Origin: Micromonospora sp. HK10
GTDB lineage: Bacteria > Actinomycetota > Actinomycetes > Mycobacteriales > Micromonosporaceae
Assembly: GCF_000982955.1 (NCBI RefSeq)
Contig: NZ_KQ058696.1
Coordinates: forward strand, 1-43,390
Length of the DNA stretch: 43,390 bases
Direction: 5' to 3'
Below are positions 16,175-26,130 of the stretch, in pieces; positions within the stretch are counted from its first letter, which is position 1, and every line of letters begins with the position of its first letter. A program made the translations under genes and the position numbers. The notes under the pieces were generated by a model. It was not told the DNA's origin. It searched no databases and worked only from the letters and a program-made list of their open reading frames with translations.

Positions 16175-16989
16175 GCCGCCGCCCGCCGGTGCGGGGCCGG
16201 GCCGAGCACCGCGGCGGCCTGCCGCAGCGCGGCGACCGGTTCGCCGCGCAGCCGGCACTCCAGCGCCAGCCAGCCGGCGTAGCCGAGGTCGTCGAGGGTG
16301 CCCAGCAGCGCCGGCCAGTCCAGGTGACCGGCTCCGGGCTGGTACCGGTTGGAGTCGCTGACCTGCACGTGCCCCAGCCACGGCGCGGCGGCGCGCAGCG
16401 CCGCGTGGACGTCGTCCTCCTCGATGTTCATGTGGAAGGTGTCGGCGACGACGCGGACCGAGGGCAGGCCGACGGCCCGGCACAGGGCGACCGCCTCGTC
16501 GAGCCGGTTGACCATGTGGTCCTCGTACCGGTTGAGGGGTTCCAGGAAGAGGGCCACCCCCTCGGCGCGGGCGTGCTCGCCGAGTTCGCCGAGGGCGTCG
16601 ACGAGCACCTGCCGGTCGCCCTCGGGCGGGCGGGGCGGCTCGAACGGCGGCAGGCGGCGGGAGAACATGCCCCAGGCGGCGGGGGTCATCGCGCCGATCC
16701 CGCCCAGCTCGGCGATGACCGAGAGCTGGGAGCGCAGGTTGCGTACCGCGTCGCGGGAGCGCGCCGGGTCGAAGTCGCCGATGAAGTGGTCCATCTCGAC
16801 GCAGACGGTCGGCATGACCACGCCCTCGGCGCGGGCCCGGCGCAGCTCCGGCAGCCGCCGGGCGAGGGCCAGGTCGCCCCGGCCGCGCAGTTCGATGCCC
16901 TGGTAGCCGAGGGAGACGGCGAGGGCGTACTTGTCGGTCAGCCCGGTGCCGGGGAGCAGCTGCTCCTGGCAGGCGAGGGGGATGGTCAT
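16171..16989 (-). CDS. sugar phosphate isomerase/epimerase (TIM barrel)
   Basis: 272 aa of the xylose-isomerase-like TIM-barrel superfamily (AP endonuclease family 2). Metal-site residues typical of the family are seen in ALFLEPLNRYEDHMVN, VRVVADTFHMNIEEDD, GHVQVSDSNRYQPGAGHLDW and LALECRLRG. It probably isomerises or epimerises a keto-sugar or inositol-like intermediate. It starts one base after the dehydrogenase stop and overlaps the hydrolase start, so the three genes are a tight operon. Confidence 0.85.
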   Translation of the reverse strand: MTIPLACQEQLLPGTGLTDKYALAVSLGYQGIELRGRGDLALARRLPELRRARAEGVVMPTVCVEMDHFIGDFDPARSRDAVRNLRSQLSVIAELGGIGAMTPAAWGMFSRRLPPFEPPRPPEGDRQVLVDALGELGEHARAEGVALFLEPLNRYEDHMVNRLDEAVALCRAVGLPSVRVVADTFHMNIEEDDVHAALRAAAPWLGHVQVSDSNRYQPGAGHLDWPALLGTLDDLGYAGWLALECRLRGEPVAALRQAAAVLGPAPHRRAAA

Positions 16990-16990
16990 G

Positions 16991-18028
16991 TCAGAACCTC
17001 AGCACCACTTGGAGGACGTCACCGTCACCGCGGTCGAGCAGCGCCAGCGCGTCGGCCACCGCGCCCGCGTCGACGACGTGGCTCACCAGCGGCAGCGGGT
17101 CAACGCTGCCCTCGGCCACCAGGTCCATGAAGGTGTGGGCGATCCGGGGCCCGGTCCACCGGCCGGCCGTGCCGGGTGCCGGGGTGGGCCCGGAGACCTG
17201 GGCCGCCACCAGCTGGATCCGGTTGTGGTGGAACTCCTCGCCGAGTCCCAGCCCGTGGGCGTACCCCTGATAGAAGCCGGCGGCGACGACCCGGCCGGCG
17301 TGGGTGGTGGCGCGGATGGCCTCGTGCAGGGCCGGGTAGGACCCGGACAGCTCCAGGCAGACGTCGGCGCCGCGCCCGGCGGTGGCCGCGCGCAGCGCCG
17401 CGGCGGCCGAGTCGGTGGCGGCGTCGACGACCAGCCGGGCGCCGAGCCGGGCGGCGTGCTCCAGCCGGGTCGGCATCCGGTCGACGGCGACGACCCGCGC
17501 GCCGGACAGGACGGCGAGTCGGGTGCCGAGCAGCCCGATCACGCCCTGCCCGAAGACCCCGACCCAGTCGCCGAGGTGCAGGTCGCCGGCGAGCACCGCG
17601 GTCAACGCGATGGCGCCGGGACGGGCGAAGACGGCGGCCAGGGGGTCGAGCCCGGAGGCGAGCGGGGTGACCGCGGCGGCGGCCACGACGGCCTCGGCGC
17701 GGTGACCCCAGATGCCCCAGACCAGCTGCCCGGCATGGCGGTCGGGAACGTCGGGGGCCACCTCGACGACCTCGCCGACCTCCTCGTAGCCGAAGCCGAC
17801 CACCGGGTACGGGGGCGCGGCCTGCCGGGGCACGAACATCCGGGCGGTGTCGTCCCAGTCCTTGCTGAGCCGGGGATTGCTGCCCCGGTAGAGGGTCAGC
17901 TCGGTGCCGGCGGAGATGCCGGAGTAGCAGGTGCGGACGCGGACCTGGCCCGGGCCGAGCGGGTCCGGGGGGCAGGGCTCCAGGCTCACGCGCCGGGGCC
18001 CGGCCAGAGAGACAACCCAGTTGGCCAT
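16991..18028 (-). CDS. zinc-type medium-chain dehydrogenase
   Basis: 345 aa MDR-family alcohol/polyol dehydrogenase. The N-terminal part has CYSGISAGTELTLYRG in place of the classical GxCGTD motif, as in the BchC-like branch. The Rossmann domain reads GVFGQGVIGLLGTRLAVLSG with D at VVAVDRMPTR, implying NAD preference. It probably oxidises a sugar or cyclitol at one hydroxyl before the isomerase acts. First gene of the minus-strand carbohydrate operon. GGAG seven bases upstream supports ATG 18028. Confidence 0.85.
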   Translation of the reverse strand: MANWVVSLAGPRRVSLEPCPPDPLGPGQVRVRTCYSGISAGTELTLYRGSNPRLSKDWDDTARMFVPRQAAPPYPVVGFGYEEVGEVVEVAPDVPDRHAGQLVWGIWGHRAEAVVAAAAVTPLASGLDPLAAVFARPGAIALTAVLAGDLHLGDWVGVFGQGVIGLLGTRLAVLSGARVVAVDRMPTRLEHAARLGARLVVDAATDSAAAALRAATAGRGADVCLELSGSYPALHEAIRATTHAGRVVAAGFYQGYAHGLGLGEEFHHNRIQLVAAQVSGPTPAPGTAGRWTGPRIAHTFMDLVAEGSVDPLPLVSHVVDAGAVADALALLDRGDGDVLQVVLRF

Positions 18029-18069
18029 GGCGTCGCTCCGAGGGAAGTGCCGACCCCGAGTCTAAACCA

Positions 18070-18100
18070 AATTATTGATAATTGTCTTGTAAATGATCAA
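18070..18100. promoter_or_regulatory. AT-rich palindromic control region of the divergent sugar operons
   Basis: Between starts at 18028 and 18147. AATTATTGATAATT (18070-18083) is a 14-bp inverted repeat with a TG centre. It overlaps a second, TTGATAAT (18075-18082) against ATGATCAA (18093-18100), one mismatch in eight. The 40 bases are strikingly AT-rich for this genome, as expected of an operator for a carbohydrate-responsive repressor. TAGACT at 18059-18064 (minus strand) is a possible -10 for the dehydrogenase gene. No repressor gene is adjacent. Confidence 0.55.
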
Positions 18101-18146
18101 TCGAGGGGGTTGAATCCCTATGTACCCTTCGAGAGGAGTGCCACCG

Positions 18147-19538
18147 ATGCCATCGCCCTCGATGCGGATCCTCGCCTCCACCCTGATCCTGGCAGTTGCC
18201 GGGACAACCCTGCTGGCCTGCGGTGACGATGATCCGAAATCCGACAATTCCCAGATAACCGTCTGGAGCCTGGAAGACGTCGCGGATCGGGTCAACGCCA
18301 CCAAGGCCATCATCGCCGACTACACCGCCAAGACCGGCGTCAAGGTCAATCTGGTCACCGTGAACGAGGACCAGTTCCCCGCGCTCATCGCCTCCAGCGC
18401 CGCCGCCGGGGACCTGCCCGACGTGGTCGGCTCGGTCCCGCTCGCCGGGGTCCGCACCCTCGCCGGCAACGAACTGCTGGAGCCGGACGCCAACAAGCAG
18501 ATCGTCGACAAGCTCGGCCGGGCCACCTTCTCACCCCGGGCACTCGAGCTGACCAGTGAGGACGGCAAGCAGCTCGCGGTGCCCAGCGACGGGTGGGGCC
18601 AGCTGCTGGTCTACCGCAAGGACCTGTTCGCCGCCGCCGGCCTGCCCGCCCCCGACACGTACGAGAAGATCGCCGCCGCGGCGGCGAAGCTGAACACCGG
18701 CGGCATCGCCGGCATCACCGCGGCGACCGCCCCCGGCGACGTCTTCACCCAGCAGACCTTCGAGCATCTGGCGCTGGCCAACAACTGCCAGCTCACCGAC
18801 GACTCCGGCGCGGTGAAGCTGGACTCGCCCGAGTGCGTCGAGGCGTTCCGCTTCTACGGCGACCTGATGCGCGACCACTCAATCAAGGGCGCGCAGGACG
18901 TGGACACCACCCGGGCCACCTACTTCGCCGGCAAGGCGGCCATGCTGATCTGGTCGCCGTTCATCCTCGACGAGCTGGCCGGGCTGCGCAACGACGCCAA
19001 GCCGACCTGCCCGCAGTGCCAGTCCGACCCGGCGTGGCTGGCCAGGAACAGCGGCTTCGTCACCGCGATCAAGGGTCCCAACGGCACCGAGCCGGCGCAG
19101 TACGGTGAGATCAGCTCCTGGGCGGTGCTCGACGGCGCGGCCGACCCGGCGAGGTCCTTCGTGGAGTACATGCTCTCCGACGGCTACCCGCGCTGGTTCG
19201 GCATGTCGCCGGAGGGCCGCTTCCCGGCGCGTACCGGCACCGCCGAGGACAAGCAGAAGTTCCTCACCGCCTGGAACACGAGCCAGGCCGGGGTGGACCG
19301 CAAGCAACCGCTCGCCGCGGTCTACGGCGAGGACGTCCTCGACACCCTGCGCAAGAGTCCGGACACCTTCCAGCGGTGGGGGCTGCCGCAGGGGCAGGGC
19401 AAGCTGGTCGGCGCGATCCTCGGCGAGCTGCCCGTGCCGAAGGCGCTCGCGGACGTCATCGCCGGGAAGTCCGACGCCGCCGCGGCCGCGGGCCGGGCCA
19501 AGAAGGACGTCGAGGCGATCGCCAAGGGCGTCAATTGA
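18147..19538 (+). CDS. extracellular carbohydrate-binding lipoprotein (ABC transporter)
   Basis: 463 aa family-1 solute-binding protein. From ATG 18147 (GAGGAG upstream) a lipoprotein signal peptide ends in the lipobox LLAC, with the lipidated cysteine at residue 25. The mature protein follows typical sugar-binding landmarks (ITVWSLEDVADRVNATKAI; DLPDVVGSVPLAG; AVPSDGWGQLLVYRKDLF). It captures an oligosaccharide or glycoside outside the cell for the two permeases encoded next. An ATG at 18120 in frame is less likely, as it would add residues before the signal peptide. Confidence 0.93.
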   Translation: MPSPSMRILASTLILAVAGTTLLACGDDDPKSDNSQITVWSLEDVADRVNATKAIIADYTAKTGVKVNLVTVNEDQFPALIASSAAAGDLPDVVGSVPLAGVRTLAGNELLEPDANKQIVDKLGRATFSPRALELTSEDGKQLAVPSDGWGQLLVYRKDLFAAAGLPAPDTYEKIAAAAAKLNTGGIAGITAATAPGDVFTQQTFEHLALANNCQLTDDSGAVKLDSPECVEAFRFYGDLMRDHSIKGAQDVDTTRATYFAGKAAMLIWSPFILDELAGLRNDAKPTCPQCQSDPAWLARNSGFVTAIKGPNGTEPAQYGEISSWAVLDGAADPARSFVEYMLSDGYPRWFGMSPEGRFPARTGTAEDKQKFLTAWNTSQAGVDRKQPLAAVYGEDVLDTLRKSPDTFQRWGLPQGQGKLVGAILGELPVPKALADVIAGKSDAAAAAGRAKKDVEAIAKGVN

Positions 19539-20494
19539 CCACCACCGCGCCAGAGGCCGGCCGCTCCCCCACCCGGGAGCGGCCCCGCCCCGGCAGACGC
19601 CCGCTCACCCTGCGCCGCCGCGAGTCCCGCGCCGGGCTCGCGCTGGTCACCCCCACCCTGCTCGTCGTGCTGGCGGTGATCGGCATACCCATCGTCTGGA
19701 CCGTGGTGCTGGCCTTCCAGCGGGTACGCCTGGCCACCCTGCGCCGGACCGGCCTGTTCGGCGAGTTCACCCTGGACAACATCGACCGGGTGCTGCACAC
19801 CCCCGGTTTCGCCGACACGCTCTGGACGACCGTCCTCTACAGCCTCGGCGGCACCTTCGGCTCGATCCTCGTCGGCCTGGTCGCCGCGCTGGTCGTCCGC
19901 CGGCCGTTCCGGGGCCGCACCGTCGTACGCGCGTCGATGCTGCTGCCGTACGTGGCCCCGGTGGTGGCGATGGCGTTCGTCTGGCAGGTGATGCTCGACC
20001 CGCAGCTCGGCATCGTCAACGACTGGGGGCAGCGGTTCCTCGGCTGGGACGAACCGATCCCCTTCCTGTCGCAGGAGTCCACCGCGCTCTGGACGGTCAT
20101 CGCGTTCGAGGCGTGGCGGTACTTCCCGTTCGCGTTCCTGTTCCTGCTGGCCCGGCTCCAGGCGGTGCCGGCCGAGCTGGAGGAGGCGGCCCGGGTGGAC
20201 GGGGCCACCCCGACCCAGCGTTTCCGGCACATCCTGCTGCCCCAGCTCATGCCGGTGATCGCGCTGCTCGGGGTGCTCCGGTTCATCATGACCTTCAACA
20301 AGTTCGACGACGTCTACCTGCTCACCGGCGGGGCGGCCGGCACCGAGGTGGTCAGCGTCCGGGTCTACCAGTTCCTCACCGCGCGCACCGACATCGGCGC
20401 GGCGGCGGCGCAGGCGGTCGTACTGGCCCTGGTGCTGATCGTGTTCGTGGTGATCTACCTGCGCTTCTTCACCGGGCGACGGGAGGACGCGTGA
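19535..20494 (+). CDS. sugar ABC transporter permease (MalF-type)
   Basis: 319 aa with about six membrane segments and the ATPase-contact EAA loop EEAARVDGATPTQRFRHI followed by LLPQLMP. The start is taken as TTG 19535, which overlaps the binding-protein stop (TTGA); no ATG or GTG precedes the first membrane helix in frame. The N-terminal 35 residues are Arg/Pro-rich and cytosolic. No ATPase gene follows, so a shared MsiK-like ATPase encoded elsewhere is inferred. Confidence 0.9.
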   Translation: MTTTAPEAGRSPTRERPRPGRRPLTLRRRESRAGLALVTPTLLVVLAVIGIPIVWTVVLAFQRVRLATLRRTGLFGEFTLDNIDRVLHTPGFADTLWTTVLYSLGGTFGSILVGLVAALVVRRPFRGRTVVRASMLLPYVAPVVAMAFVWQVMLDPQLGIVNDWGQRFLGWDEPIPFLSQESTALWTVIAFEAWRYFPFAFLFLLARLQAVPAELEEAARVDGATPTQRFRHILLPQLMPVIALLGVLRFIMTFNKFDDVYLLTGGAAGTEVVSVRVYQFLTARTDIGAAAAQAVVLALVLIVFVVIYLRFFTGRREDA

Positions 20495-21360
20495 TGGACC
20501 GGGACCGGATCGAGACGGTGAGCCTGCGCTGGCTGCGCCGAATGGTGATCGCCGTCTTCCTGCTCGTCACCCTGCTGCCGTTCTGGTACATGCTGGTGCT
20601 CTCGGTACGCCCGATCGAGCGGCTGCTGCTCGACCCCGGGTCGCTGCTGGTGCCGTTCGGCGAGCTGACCGTCGACACGTACACCGAGGTGCTCCGGTCG
20701 GTCGAGGACGGCGGGCAGGGTTTCCTCACCTTCATCCGCAACAGCGGCATCGTGGCGCTCTCCGCCACCGTGCTCACGCTGCTGGTCGCCATCCCCGGCG
20801 CGTACGCGGTGTCCCGCCTGCGGTTCTTCGGCCGGCGTCAGGTCAGCGCGTTGTTTCTGGCGGTCTACCTGTTCCCCTCGATCGTCATCGCGATCCCGCT
20901 CTTCGTGGTCTTCACCCGGGCCGGGCTGCGCGGGTCGCTGGTCGGGCTGGTGCTGGTCTACATCTCGCAGACGTTGCCGGTCTCGGTCTACATGCTGAAG
21001 AACTACTTCGAGACCATCCCGGTCAGCCTGGAGGAGTCGGCCGCGATCGACGGGGCCGGCCGGCTCGGCATCATCCGCCGGGTCAGCCTCCCGCTCGCCG
21101 CCCCGTCGGTGATGGCGGTCGCGCTCTACGACTTCATGATCGCCTGGAACGAGTTCCTCTTCGCGCTGCTCTTCCTCGTGGACCGGCCGAACCGGTGGAC
21201 CGTGTCGCTGGGGCTGTCGCTGCTCTCCGACGGGGTGGAGGTGCCCAAGACGGTGCTGATGGCCGGGTCGGTGATCCTCACCCTGCCCATCGTGATCCTC
21301 TTCTTCGCCAGCGAACGGCTGCTCACCGAGGGGTTGACCAGCGGCGCCGAGAAGGGGTGA
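20494..21360 (+). CDS. sugar ABC transporter permease (MalG-type)
   Basis: 288 aa with about six membrane helices and the EAA loop EESAAIDGAGRLGIIRRV followed by SLPLAAP. The ATG shares its A with the preceding TGA stop, so translation is coupled to the first permease. The binding protein and two permeases form the import arm of the locus. The dehydrogenase, isomerase and hydrolase of the opposite operon would process the imported sugar. Confidence 0.92.
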   Translation: MDRDRIETVSLRWLRRMVIAVFLLVTLLPFWYMLVLSVRPIERLLLDPGSLLVPFGELTVDTYTEVLRSVEDGGQGFLTFIRNSGIVALSATVLTLLVAIPGAYAVSRLRFFGRRQVSALFLAVYLFPSIVIAIPLFVVFTRAGLRGSLVGLVLVYISQTLPVSVYMLKNYFETIPVSLEESAAIDGAGRLGIIRRVSLPLAAPSVMAVALYDFMIAWNEFLFALLFLVDRPNRWTVSLGLSLLSDGVEVPKTVLMAGSVILTLPIVILFFASERLLTEGLTSGAEKG

Positions 21361-21401
21361 TCGACCTTGCCGTCGACGCGCGGCCAACCAGCAAGATCAG
21401 C

Positions 21402-21407
21402 TACGGT
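21402..21407 (+). promoter_or_regulatory. -10 box for a leaderless start
   Basis: TACGGT ends exactly six bases before ATG 21414, which has no convincing Shine-Dalgarno. Confidence 0.5.
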
Positions 21408-21413
21408 GGCCGG

Positions 21414-22016
21414 ATGGGCAAGCCGACGCGTTGGGTGACGGAGACCAAGCCAGGACACTCGCAGTGGTACATCGACCGGTTCCGCCAGCTGGCGGCCGAG
21501 GGGGCGGACCTGGCCGGTGAGGCCCGGCTGCTGGACGCCCTGGTGGCGCCGGGCGCGCGGATCCTGGACGCCGGCACCGGCACCGGCCGCGTCGCCGCCG
21601 CCCTGGCCGCCCGGGGGCACACCGTGGTCGGGGTGGACGCCGACCCGGCGCTGATCGAGGCCGCCCGGGTCGACCACCCCGGCCCGCGTTTCCTCGTCGC
21701 CGACCTGGCTGAGCTGGACCTGCCCGCCCAGGGCGAACCCGAGCCGTTCGACGCCGCGCTGATCGCCGGCAACGTGATGGTCTTCGTCGCACCCGGCACC
21801 GAGCCGGACGTGCTGGCCCGGGTCGCCGCGCACGTCCGCCCGGACGGCCTGGTGGTGGTCGGCTTCGACACCGGGCGCGGTTATCCGCTCGCCGACCTCG
21901 ACGCCCACGCGGCGGCCGCCGGTCTCCGGCTGGAGCACCGCTTCGCCACCTGGGATCTGCGCCCCTGGCACGACGACGCCGACTGGGCGGTGACGGTCCT
22001 GCGCAAGCCGGCCTGA
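21414..22016 (+). CDS. class I SAM-dependent methyltransferase
   Basis: 200 aa. Motif I ILDAGTGTGRVAAALAARG, acidic loop VVGVDADP and motif IV AALIAGNVMVF define a small-molecule methyltransferase. The N-terminus (TETKPGHSQWYIDRFRQLAAEG) is typical of an actinomycete subfamily of unknown substrate. It follows the permease by 53 bases but probably has its own promoter, because a TACGGT -10 lies at the leaderless distance. The open frame extends back into the permease gene, which I ignore. Confidence 0.83.
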   Translation: MGKPTRWVTETKPGHSQWYIDRFRQLAAEGADLAGEARLLDALVAPGARILDAGTGTGRVAAALAARGHTVVGVDADPALIEAARVDHPGPRFLVADLAELDLPAQGEPEPFDAALIAGNVMVFVAPGTEPDVLARVAAHVRPDGLVVVGFDTGRGYPLADLDAHAAAAGLRLEHRFATWDLRPWHDDADWAVTVLRKPA

Positions 22017-22068
22017 GCCGGCGACACCGGAGCGGCCCGTACCCCGGACGCCCGCCCCCGACGCGCCG

Positions 22069-22125
22069 GTCAGGCCGGGGCCGCGACGGCGGGCCCGTCA
22101 GGGCGGGGCCGCGACGGCGGGCCGG

Positions 22126-22130
<5 letters not shown>
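22069..22130. repeat. 28-bp triplication at the 3' end of the EccB gene
   Basis: GTCAGG followed by CGGGGC and GCGACGGCG recurs at 22069, 22097 and 22125, 28 bases apart. The last copy contains the EccB stop codon, so the C-terminal codons and stop have been copied twice downstream. As 28 is not a multiple of three, the copies are out of frame with each other. Confidence 0.7.
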
Positions 22131-23917
<1,787 letters not shown>

Positions 23918-23925
23918 CCGAGGAA

Positions 23926-23958
23926 CCCCCGCGCCCTACCGCGTGATCGCGGCGGGGG
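23926..23958. terminator. hairpin after the CstR-like gene
   Basis: CCCCCGC (23926-23932) pairs with GCGGGGG (23952-23958), with an inner CCGCG/CGCGG stem and TGAT loop. It lies nine bases past the stop and before the second operator. It may end the repressor transcript, leaving the fusion gene to its own promoter. Confidence 0.45.
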
Positions 23959-24003
23959 CGGGTAATCCGTACCCATGAACCTGGGTCGAATTCTGTCCAC
24001 CAC

Positions 24004-24019
24004 ATACCCCCCGGGGTAT
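24004..24019. promoter_or_regulatory. second CsoR/CstR-type operator
   Basis: ATACCCC (24004-24010), CC, GGGGTAT (24013-24019) is a perfect 16-bp inverted repeat, sharing TACCCC-NN-GGGGTA with the site at 23611. It overlaps TATATA (24017-24022), a likely -10, and lies 20 bases before the ATG of the fusion gene. Confidence 0.75.
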
Positions 24020-24038
24020 ATAGGAAGGAACACCGCAC

Positions 24039-25439
24039 ATGGCAGTCGACGTGTCCGTGATCGCGACGTCCTCGCTGGGCGACCGCAGCTACCTGGCCAC
24101 CGACGGCCGGGTGGCGATCGTGGTCGACCCCCAGCGCGACATCGACCGGATCCTGTACCTGGCCGGGGCCAAGGGGGTCCGGGTCACCCACGTGGTGGAG
24201 ACGCACATCCACAACGACTACGTCTCCGGCGGCCTGGAACTCGCCCGGATCACCGGGGCCCGCTATCTGGTCGCCGCCGCCGACCAGGTCGGCTTCGACC
24301 GGACACCGGTCACCGACGGTGACGTCGTGGCCGTCTCCGACGCGCTGCGCCTGCGGGTGATCGGCACGCCGGGCCACACCTTCCACCACCTGTCGTACGT
24401 CCTCGACGAGGCCGCCGGCGGTGGCTGGCAACCCACCGGCGTCTTCACCGGCGGCTCCCTGCTGTTCGGCACCACCGGACGCACCGACCTGCTCGGCCAG
24501 CAGCACGCCCACGAACTGGCCCAGCACCAGCACGCCTCGGCCCGGCGGCTGGCCCACCTGCTGCCCGACGGGGCCCAGGTGTGGCCCACCCACGGCTTCG
24601 GCAGCTTCTGCTCGGCCAGCCAGGCCGACGCCCCCGACTCCACGATCGGGCGGGAGAAGCAGGCCAACCCGGTGTTGCGGCTGGCCGCGGACGAGTTCGT
24701 CACCGAGACCCTCGCCGGCCTGGACGCGTACCCGGCCTACTACGCCCACATGGGCGTGGCGAACGGCGCCGGGCCCGCGCCGGTCGACCTCACCCCGGTC
24801 ACCCGCGCCGACGCCGCCGAACTCCGGGACCGGATGGCCGCCGGCGAGTGGGTGGTGGACCTGCGACACCGCAAGGCGTACGCGGCCGCGCACCTGGCCG
24901 GCACGGTCAGCCTGGGCCTCGACGGCCCGATGTCGACCTGGCTGGGCTGGCTGATCGACTGGGGCACCCCGATCACCCTGCTGGCGGAGACCCCGGAGCA
25001 GGTCGCCGACGCCCAGCGGGAGCTGGTCCGGATCGGCATCGACCGGCCGGCCGCGCAGGCCACCGGCCCGGCCGAGCGGTGGGCCGACGGGGCCGACCAG
25101 CTCCGCGAGCTGCGGATGGCCGACTTCCCGGCCCTGGCGGCGGCGCGCACCGGCGCCGTCCCGGCCGGGCTGCCCGCGCCCGACGTCGTGCTCGACGTCC
25201 GGATGACCAACGAGTGGCGGGCCGGCCACGTCGAGGGCGCGGTGCACATCCCGCTGCCCGACCTGCCCCGGCGGCTCGCCGACGTGCCGGCCGGCGCGGT
25301 CTGGGTGCACTGCGGCTCCGGCTACCGCGCCACCGCCGCCGCGTCGCTGCTGAGCAACGCCGGCCGCGACGTGGTCGTGATCGACGACGCGTTCGGCACG
25401 GCCGCCGCGGCCGGCGTCGCCATCACCGACAACGCCTGA
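24039..25439 (+). CDS. persulfide dioxygenase-like MBL protein fused to rhodanese domains (CstB-like)
   Basis: 466 aa. MBL domain (1 to about 250) with THIHNDYVSG (H56, H58, D60), PGHT (H113) and PTHG (H185). A pseudo-rhodanese (about 265-345) has no active-site cysteine (LLAETPEQ). A true rhodanese (about 375-460) has C425 in WVHCGSGYR. This order matches the multidomain sulfurtransferase CstB, which oxidises persulfide sulfur to thiosulfate. Oddly, the Asp iron ligand expected in F-T-G-D is G139 (VFTGGSLLFG), so metal binding may differ. It sits directly behind the second operator, so control by the CstR-like repressor is expected. Confidence 0.88.
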   Translation: MAVDVSVIATSSLGDRSYLATDGRVAIVVDPQRDIDRILYLAGAKGVRVTHVVETHIHNDYVSGGLELARITGARYLVAAADQVGFDRTPVTDGDVVAVSDALRLRVIGTPGHTFHHLSYVLDEAAGGGWQPTGVFTGGSLLFGTTGRTDLLGQQHAHELAQHQHASARRLAHLLPDGAQVWPTHGFGSFCSASQADAPDSTIGREKQANPVLRLAADEFVTETLAGLDAYPAYYAHMGVANGAGPAPVDLTPVTRADAAELRDRMAAGEWVVDLRHRKAYAAAHLAGTVSLGLDGPMSTWLGWLIDWGTPITLLAETPEQVADAQRELVRIGIDRPAAQATGPAERWADGADQLRELRMADFPALAAARTGAVPAGLPAPDVVLDVRMTNEWRAGHVEGAVHIPLPDLPRRLADVPAGAVWVHCGSGYRATAAASLLSNAGRDVVVIDDAFGTAAAAGVAITDNA

Positions 25440-25454
25440 CCCGAGCCCGGGGCT

Positions 25455-25481
25455 CCGGCCGGCGCACCGCGCGCCGGCCGG
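25455..25481. terminator. strong hairpin inside the sulfur locus
   Basis: CCGGCCGGCGC (25455-25465) and GCGCCGGCCGG (25471-25481) form a perfect 11-bp stem with a 5-base loop, 16 bases past the fusion-gene stop. No T-run. It may be a partial terminator or a processing signal lowering expression of the downstream genes. Confidence 0.5.
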
Positions 25482-25530
25482 CACCCCGCCCTGCCGGTAA
25501 TCCGAGTCATTCATCCCAGAAAGAGGCGAT

Positions 25531-26130
25531 ATGAGCACCTCCGAGACCACCCGCCCGGCCACCCTGGACGCCGCCGGCCTGCGGGAGCTGATCGACGCCG
25601 GGCGCGCCCCCCGCCTGCTCGACGTACGCACTCCCGCCGAGTTCGAGACCGTGCACATCCCCGGCGCCTACAACGTCCCGCTGGACCTGCTCAAGGAGCA
25701 CCGCGCGGAACTGCGCGCCCACCTCGACGAGGACGTGGTGCTGATCTGCCGCTCGGGTGCCCGGGCCACCCAGGCCGGCCAGACGCTCGCCGGGGTCGGC
25801 CTGCCGAACGTGAAGATCCTCGACGGCGGGATGCTGGCCTGGCAGGCGACGAACGCGCCGGTCACCCAGGGCGCGCCGCGGTGGGACCTGGAGCGGCAGG
25901 TCCGCCTGGTCGCCGGCTCGATCGTCCTGCTCAGCGTCCTCGGTTCGATCGCCGTACCCGGCCTCAAGTGGGTCGCCGGCTTCATCGGCGCCGGCCTCAC
26001 CTTCGCCGCGCTCACCAACACCTGCGCGATGGGCATGCTGCTGAGCAAGCTGCCGTACAACCGGGGGGCCAGCTGCGACCTGGACAGCGTGGTCGGCCAG
26101 TTGCGCGACCGAACCGCGGGGCGACCGTGA
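25531..26130 (+). CDS. rhodanese with C-terminal DUF2892 membrane segment (YgaP-like)
   Basis: 199 aa. Rhodanese domain (about 12-115) with active-site loop CRSGARAT, C73 being the persulfide carrier. DUF2892 follows (about 118-185) with two hydrophobic helices around VRLVAGSIVLLSVLGSIAVP and FIGAGLTFAALTNTCAMGMLL, as in the membrane-anchored sulfurtransferase YgaP. It would receive or pass on sulfane sulfur at the membrane. The start has AGAAAGAGG upstream. Its stop overlaps the exporter start (GTGA). Confidence 0.9.
   Translation: MSTSETTRPATLDAAGLRELIDAGRAPRLLDVRTPAEFETVHIPGAYNVPLDLLKEHRAELRAHLDEDVVLICRSGARATQAGQTLAGVGLPNVKILDGGMLAWQATNAPVTQGAPRWDLERQVRLVAGSIVLLSVLGSIAVPGLKWVAGFIGAGLTFAALTNTCAMGMLLSKLPYNRGASCDLDSVVGQLRDRTAGRP

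Noticed and set aside
23960..23974. GGGTA-ATCCG-TACCC as a third CstR operator
   Set aside because: Arms are in the opposite order to the two perfect operators and the centre is five bases; probably chance.
23961..25504. GGTAATCCG occurring at 23961 and 25496 in the sulfur locus
   Set aside because: A 9-mer shared twice without symmetry or fixed distance to starts is weak evidence of a regulatory site.
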